DNA of 9,821 bases from Bacteroidota bacterium (lineage in GTDB: Bacteria > Bacteroidota > Bacteroidia > Sphingobacteriales > Sphingobacteriaceae). The notes beneath the pieces were generated by a model. The model was not told the DNA's origin. It searched no databases and was given only the letters and a program-made list of their open reading frames with translations. The position numbers and the translations under genes were made by a program. Positions 5,831 to 9,821 of the stretch are shown here, piece by piece (within the stretch, counting starts at the first letter, position 1; the number at the start of each line of letters is the position of its first letter). The stretch covers positions 1 to 9,821 of the forward strand of contig JABDEQ010000084.1 in the NCBI GenBank assembly GCA_013286985.1, given 5' to 3'.

Positions 5831-6532
5831 TTAATAAAGAGGCTTATCGTTTTTCCTCAATTCTTCTGATACCAGTACTTTAATCTCATCATTGAGCCTG
5901 CTCAACTCATCTGTAGAGGCAGCGGTGTAATAGCCTCTTATGCGCTTGCTTTGATCTATTAATATCAGCTTATCGCTATAAATAAAATCATTCGTCCCGG
6001 TTTGCAGAGCATTTACCAAAAATCCTTTTCGGGCCAAATTGTAAATGGTGCTGGTATCGCCCGTTAAAAACGTCCATTTTGAAGGCGTTGGCTTAATACT
6101 CGCAAAATATTTTTTTAATACAGACGCAGAATCGCGGCCAGGATCTACCGTTATCGAAATAAAACAAATCATTTTGTTTTTTGCGTAATTAGAATCCAAC
6201 AAGCCAATATTATGATTAACTACAGTGCAAATATCAGCGCAATGCGTATAAAAAAAGTCTACAACAAATATTTTGTTATCAAAAGCTTTTAATGATACTG
6301 GCTTACCGTTCTGATCGGTAAGATTAAAATCAGGAAGCGTGTGGTATATGGTATCGGGAACATTCTTGCCTTTTACCTGGTGAGTAGTTTTGGCAAGTTG
6401 TTTTGGGCCGAAAATGGGTAACGGTTTATACCTGTTTTTACCCTCGGCGGTTAGTAAATAATATAAAAATCCTGGTACCACTAAGACGAGTACCAGGATC
6501 GCAATTTTTTTTGGTAAGCTTGCTTTCTTCAT
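5831..6532 (-). CDS. sco: SCO1/SenC-family protein (thioredoxin fold)
   Basis: SCO proteins deliver copper to the CuA site of oxidase subunit II or keep its thiols reduced. I place the start at ATG 6532 (233 residues, MKKASLPKKIAI...): it overlaps the subunit IV stop as TAATG and gives a normal basic N-terminus before the single membrane anchor (about residues 12-27). A longer start at 6553 (240 residues) would overlap subunit IV by 22 nt. The periplasmic domain shows LPDFNLTDQNGKPVSL (66-81), VVDFFYTHCADIC with Cys98/Cys102 as the CxxxC copper site, and ITVDPGRDS. The third copper ligand, a His before (S/T)xxxxLI, is Tyr185 here (FIYSDKLILID). Family membership is firm; copper binding of the usual Cys2His kind is doubtful. 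Confidence 0.9.
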   Translation of the reverse strand: MKKASLPKKIAILVLVLVVPGFLYYLLTAEGKNRYKPLPIFGPKQLAKTTHQVKGKNVPDTIYHTLPDFNLTDQNGKPVSLKAFDNKIFVVDFFYTHCADICTVVNHNIGLLDSNYAKNKMICFISITVDPGRDSASVLKKYFASIKPTPSKWTFLTGDTSTIYNLARKGFLVNALQTGTNDFIYSDKLILIDQSKRIRGYYTAASTDELSRLNDEIKVLVSEELRKNDKPLY

Positions 6533-6882
6533 TACAACCTTAAACCAATCCAATAGTGGCTCTCATTTGTAAGTACCAATATTAAACCGATTATAAACAG
6601 AATAGGAACAATTATAGCAAGAGCCAAGCCCACTTTTTCAAACTTTAAGTGCATAAAGAATGCAACTATAAAATAAGCTTTAAATAAAGTAAGAATTATA
6701 TAAATAGGATTTATCCAATGTGACGAAATCTTATAATGAGGACCTAAGTAAAGTGCTATAAAGAACTCAACTGCGGTTATACCCAACAGTATATAAAGTA
6801 CATTTAATATTCTCTTTTTGGTCATTGTTTGATGTTCGCCGTGATCAGCGTCATGGTGAACATTTGTAGTTTCTGCTGACAT
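6532..6882 (-). CDS. Cytochrome c oxidase subunit IV (bacterial COX4 type)
   Basis: A 116-residue integral membrane protein with three helices (about 25-47, 57-78, 84-104) and the bacterial subunit IV signature LFKAYFIVAFFMHLKFEK (66-83). The first 20 residues are rich in His and acidic residues (VHHDADHGEH), which could bind metal loosely; a later start at Met20 is possible, but such His-rich leaders occur in relatives. Subunit IV stabilises the catalytic core and is not itself redox active. It follows the long subunit III gene by 20 nt, and its stop overlaps the SCO start by one base. Confidence 0.9.
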   Translation of the reverse strand: MSAETTNVHHDADHGEHQTMTKKRILNVLYILLGITAVEFFIALYLGPHYKISSHWINPIYIILTLFKAYFIVAFFMHLKFEKVGLALAIIVPILFIIGLILVLTNESHYWIGLRL

Positions 6883-6902
6883 ATATGAATATGATTAAAT
6901 TA

Positions 6903-7631
6903 TCAAACTAAGTAAAAGAAAGTAAATACAAACACCCACACCAAATCTACAAAGTGCCAGTAAAGGCCTACTTTTTCAACCATCAGGTAGCTGCCGCGTC
7001 TTTCGTAAGTTCCCATTAAAACGTTAATTGTTATAATAATATTGATAACAACGCCCGAGAATACGTGGAAACCGTGGAAACCGGTAATGGTAAAGAACAA
7101 ATTAGCAAACTGGTGTGCAGTCATTTGCTGCTGTCCGAGTGGTACACCCTTTGTGAAAAATTCCTGCAATGTATGTGCATTAGGAATATGTCCCCACCAA
7201 AAACCTTCACTATGCAGGTGGTTCCATTCCAAAGCCTGGCAACCCAGGAACATTAAACCTCCAACTACGGTTGCTATCATCCAGCCAATAACTTCTTTCC
7301 TTGCGTTCCGATGGCCGGCTTCTACAGCTAATACCATTGTAACAGAACTAATAATGAGGATAAGGGTCATCAGACCAACGAATACAAGCGGAGCACCACT
7401 TTCGATAGAAGTACCGGGAACCGACTGAAACACCAGTGATGGTGAAGGCCAGGTTGGCGCACTAAAGCGTAAAGCTCCATAAGAAATCAATAATGACGAA
7501 AAGGTAAACGCATCCGAAAGGAGGAAAAACCACATCATCATTTTACCGTACTCAACTTCAAAAGGCGATCTGCCTCCAGACCATGGCGTTGATTTTACCT
7601 CATCAACTGGTTGTGCTACTGTTGTACTCAT
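6903..7631 (-). CDS. Heme-copper oxidase subunit III, long form
   Basis: A 242-residue membrane protein of the COX3 family with about six or seven hydrophobic segments. Key features: MMMWFFLLSDAFTFSSLL (31-48), with Asp40 at the position of the conserved carboxylate near the oxygen channel; MVLAVEAGHRNARK (99-112); FLGCQALEWNHL (128-139); the double-His FHGFHVFSG (185-193); and the closing YWHFVDLVWVFVFTFFY (224-240). A loop at about 137-172 is long and carries GHIPNAHTLQEFF. Subunit III shields the oxygen path and proton uptake of subunit I. It lies 19 nt after the short subunit III gene. Confidence 0.92.
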   Translation of the reverse strand: MSTTVAQPVDEVKSTPWSGGRSPFEVEYGKMMMWFFLLSDAFTFSSLLISYGALRFSAPTWPSPSLVFQSVPGTSIESGAPLVFVGLMTLILIISSVTMVLAVEAGHRNARKEVIGWMIATVVGGLMFLGCQALEWNHLHSEGFWWGHIPNAHTLQEFFTKGVPLGQQQMTAHQFANLFFTITGFHGFHVFSGVVINIIITINVLMGTYERRGSYLMVEKVGLYWHFVDLVWVFVFTFFYLV

Positions 7632-7650
7632 TTGTACTTGGATAATTGTT

Positions 7651-8232
7651 TTAATATTGGTTCAAAAGTAAAAAAACATACAGATAAATCCATACAATAT
7701 CGAGAAAATGCCAAAAAATAGATGTTATCTCCATCTTGAACAGATTCTTAACTTGCGGTACATTCTTGTATGAACTCCTGATGGTACTTAATAATACCAG
7801 TAAAGCTGCCAGCACGTGCGCCAAATGCATTCCACTGAATACATATATAAACGAACGCGAAGCGTTAGGATTCACAAAAAACACCTGCATTTTGTAGGTT
7901 AATACATACCATGCATATAACTGTATTGCAAAAAAAGCTATTCCTAAAAAAAATGTAAGCCACAAATAAAGGCGCTGTCTGCCAAACTGCAGTCCTTTTG
8001 CGGCTCTTGAAGCCATAAACAACGTAACGCTGCTTAGTATTATAACCGCCGTGCTATATTTAAATGCTTGCGGTAAAATTACGTCAAGGCCATGTCCCCT
8101 GCCGCCACTATAAACTATAAAACCGCTGGTAAGCGCCGCAAAAAGCATGCACGAAGTGAATATAAATATCCACATGCCAAATTTCTTTGCACCCAGGTTA
8201 AGTTTATCTTCTTGTTGTATCTGCGCCATCAT
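7651..8232 (-). CDS. Heme-copper oxidase subunit III, short form
   Basis: A 193-residue COX3-family protein with five helices (about 18-42, 59-76, 88-114, 127-150, 168-190), ending in the family signature FWHFLDIVWIYLYVFLLL (173-190) and carrying SGMHLAHVLAALL (133-145) with His136 and His139. In helix 1 the usual Ser-Glu pair reads Ser27-Cys28, so the conserved carboxylate is missing, unlike in its neighbour. The gene starts with two ATGs in a row (8232, 8229), one base after the cyoE stop (TGA-A-ATG), which points to translational coupling. Paired subunit III genes are usual in Bacteroidota oxidase operons as I recall; both chains could join one complex. Confidence 0.9.
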   Translation of the reverse strand: MMAQIQQEDKLNLGAKKFGMWIFIFTSCMLFAALTSGFIVYSGGRGHGLDVILPQAFKYSTAVIILSSVTLFMASRAAKGLQFGRQRLYLWLTFFLGIAFFAIQLYAWYVLTYKMQVFFVNPNASRSFIYVFSGMHLAHVLAALLVLLSTIRSSYKNVPQVKNLFKMEITSIFWHFLDIVWIYLYVFLLLNQY

Positions 8233-8233
8233 T

Positions 8234-9091
8234 TCACTTTCCTATAAAATCAAATAAAAACATTAACTGTACTACCGGCAAATAAATAAATGAACCGTAC
8301 ATTAATTTCTTTGCTGCACTAATTTGCTGTGTACGCAAAAGTACAAAAGCCAGGTATAAAAATAACAGGCTGCATATTAATGATACAGCACCTACATAAT
8401 AGCCACCGAAATTATACCAGGTAGGCAGCACGCTTACCGGAACTAATATTATAGCAAATATAAAAGTGACAATGGCACTTGTTAAATCTCTTTTTCCTGA
8501 GGGTAACAATCTGAAACCCGCCAGCTTGTAATCATCATCCAAAACCCAGGCAATTGCCCAAAAGTGCACAAACTGCCAGATAAATTGTATACCGAATAAA
8601 ATCAAAGCTATGGCATCAATCTTTTCATGAGCCGCCACATAACCGATAAGCGGTGGTAAAGCTCCCGGAATTGCCCCTACAAATACCGCTATTGGCGATT
8701 TGCGTTTTAAAGGTGTATAAGCAAATGCATACAGCAGAATTGAAAACACAGACAAATAACCAGTGGTTAAATTCAATTGACCCAATAAATAAGTACCCAT
8801 TATACCCATAAATAACCCCATCACCAACGCCTGACCTGTAGTCATTCGTCCGGCAGGTATAGGGCGGTCCATGGTGCGCTTCATTAATTTATCCAGGTCC
8901 TTTTCGATAATCTCATTAAAGCAGTTAGCAGCGGCCGTTACTAAAAAGCCACCAATTATCAACTTAACCCAGTTCATCCAATCAATATGCCCATTAACCT
9001 TGCTACCTATCAAAAATGATATGGAAGCAGAAAACACTACTAAAAATGTTAATCTCAGCTTTATTAATTTCGAAAAATCACTCCACTTCAT
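8234..9091 (-). CDS. cyoE: Protoheme IX farnesyltransferase (heme O synthase)
   Basis: This 285-residue UbiA-superfamily membrane enzyme transfers a farnesyl group to the vinyl side chain of heme B to give heme O. The prenyl-diphosphate Mg site is NEIIEKDLDKLMKRTMDRP (59-77, with Asp65 and Asp67). The second conserved part includes YTPLKRKSPIAVFVGAIPGALPPLIGY (125-151) and VHFWAIAWVLDDDYKLAGFRLLP (175-197). At position 175 a Val stands where most homologues have Pro (PHFW). About eight or nine helices are predicted. The ATG overlaps the ctaA stop as ATGA, so the heme O and heme A enzymes are translationally coupled. Gene synonym ctaB. Confidence 0.95.
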   Translation of the reverse strand: MKWSDFSKLIKLRLTFLVVFSASISFLIGSKVNGHIDWMNWVKLIIGGFLVTAAANCFNEIIEKDLDKLMKRTMDRPIPAGRMTTGQALVMGLFMGIMGTYLLGQLNLTTGYLSVFSILLYAFAYTPLKRKSPIAVFVGAIPGALPPLIGYVAAHEKIDAIALILFGIQFIWQFVHFWAIAWVLDDDYKLAGFRLLPSGKRDLTSAIVTFIFAIILVPVSVLPTWYNFGGYYVGAVSLICSLLFLYLAFVLLRTQQISAAKKLMYGSFIYLPVVQLMFLFDFIGK

Positions 9092-9821
9092 CTCTTGCTC
9101 CCTTGTCCATTAACTGATGTATATAAATTCAACATCAGGTAAAATTGCGCTCCAAAAATAAGGCTCGCCAGTAATATGTGTGATGCCTGCGCAAAAGGCG
9201 GTAATGCCCAATATGACAATAGTATACCGGTAACAATTTGCAGCATAATCATTAAAAAGGTAAAACTCATTAATTGCTGTTGTATACCCTGTCTGCTAAA
9301 GCCATTACGTATTAAAGCATAAAGTACCACATAGGCAATAAGCACAATAATGGCAATATCGCGGTGCTGCATAAATATGGCGCCCGCATAGTTGATCCAG
9401 TCTTCGCGATAGCCGCCTTGCAAGTGCCCGGCTACTGCATCAATTTTCTCCCTTACCTCTGTCCCGAAAACTATTTGCAAACAGGTTATAATTAAAGTAA
9501 GCAAGGTAACAACATGTGTTATCGGGCTCACTTTTAATACTTGCTTGCCTCCGGCTTTTGCCATATGATAGGTGGCTATACTTAAAGCTAAAATTGCAAG
9601 CGCTAAAATCATATGAACCGTTACAATCCATGCAACCAGGTTAGTTGATACCACAATTGACCCCAACCATGCCTGGAAAACAATCAATAATAAATTGATA
9701 ATACTTAAAAAGGGGATCAATTTGTTCTCTTTACGATAAGTAAAGGACAAAATTGCCACTATTACCATAAACACACCGGTAATTTCGCCGATAAGTCTGT
9801 TCAGGTATTCTGTCCATGTTT
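9088..9821 (-). CDS. ctaA: Heme A synthase CtaA/COX15, 5' end cut by window edge
   Basis: This enzyme oxidises the C8 methyl of heme O to a formyl group, giving heme A. The frame stays open to the right edge, and the codons upstream of an in-frame GTG at 9774 read TWTEYLNRLIGEITG, the conserved E-x-x-x-R segment of the family, so the gene begins outside the window; 243 residues are visible. Heme ligand candidates are His in VTVHMILA (codon 9613-9615), MQHRDIAI (9364-9366) and ASHILLAS (9178-9180). The fourth ligand position, EYLxR, is Asn (9799-9801), a change I recall as common in Bacteroidota. FGTEVREKID and RDIAI are further family marks. About one third of the N-terminal part is missing. 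Confidence 0.92.
   Translation of the reverse strand, partial: TWTEYLNRLIGEITGVFMVIVAILSFTYRKENKLIPFLSIINLLLIVFQAWLGSIVVSTNLVAWIVTVHMILALAILALSIATYHMAKAGGKQVLKVSPITHVVTLLTLIITCLQIVFGTEVREKIDAVAGHLQGGYREDWINYAGAIFMQHRDIAIIVLIAYVVLYALIRNGFSRQGIQQQLMSFTFLMIMLQIVTGILLSYWALPPFAQASHILLASLIFGAQFYLMLNLYTSVNGQGSKR

Noticed and set aside
7042..7428. 128-codon plus-strand frame opposite the long subunit III gene
   Set aside because: Shadow frame: rich in Cys, Pro and Trp, with no family motif, and antisense to a clear COX3 gene.
9772..9774. GTG as the start codon of ctaA
   Set aside because: Upstream in-frame codons give the conserved TWTEYLNRLIG segment of heme A synthases; the gene is cut by the right edge.

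Overview
The window looks like a chromosomal piece of a Bacteroidota bacterium, most likely Sphingobacteriaceae (Mucilaginibacter/Pedobacter-like). Three things point there: TAnnTTTG-type -7 elements directly in front of genes, no Shine-Dalgarno sequences, and a cytochrome-oxidase gene order (ctaA, cyoE, two subunit III genes, subunit IV, SCO, DUF420) that I associate with this phylum. The placement comes from protein and promoter style only; no rRNA or other marker gene is present.

Left part, + strand (1-2816): a secreted TPR-repeat protein cut by the left edge (its signal peptide is still partly visible), a 170-bp spacer holding a 29-bp near-perfect palindrome between tandem 16-bp repeats, then a small DUF4286 protein and an rfbC-type dTDP-sugar 3,5-epimerase 2 nt apart. 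A spacer rich in short inverted repeats (2817-2912) separates these from the convergent minus-strand genes.

Right part, - strand, read from 9821 down to 2913: heme A synthase ctaA (cut by the right edge), heme O synthase cyoE, two different heme-copper oxidase subunit III proteins, subunit IV, a SCO-type protein and a five-helix DUF420 (CtaM/YozB-like) protein. These are tightly packed, with ATGA and TAATG stop/start overlaps and gaps of 1-33 nt, so they are very probably one operon. After a 76-bp gap with a good promoter comes a second set: a small membrane-anchored CxxC protein, a DUF983 zinc-ribbon membrane protein and a DUF2461 protein. Last, with its own -7 element, is an OmpA-type peptidoglycan-binding lipoprotein.

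Together the minus-strand genes make heme O and then heme A, supply the accessory subunits of an aa3/caa3 oxidase, and supply the membrane and periplasmic factors that probably load copper and heme. The catalytic subunits I and II are not in the window and are expected beyond the right edge. The most unusual observations are a canonical EF-hand calcium-loop sequence in the predicted periplasmic loop of the DUF420 protein, a SCO protein whose copper-ligand histidine appears to be tyrosine, and two uncharacterised Cys-motif membrane proteins in the same assembly block. No tRNA, rRNA, CRISPR array, insertion sequence or phage gene was seen.
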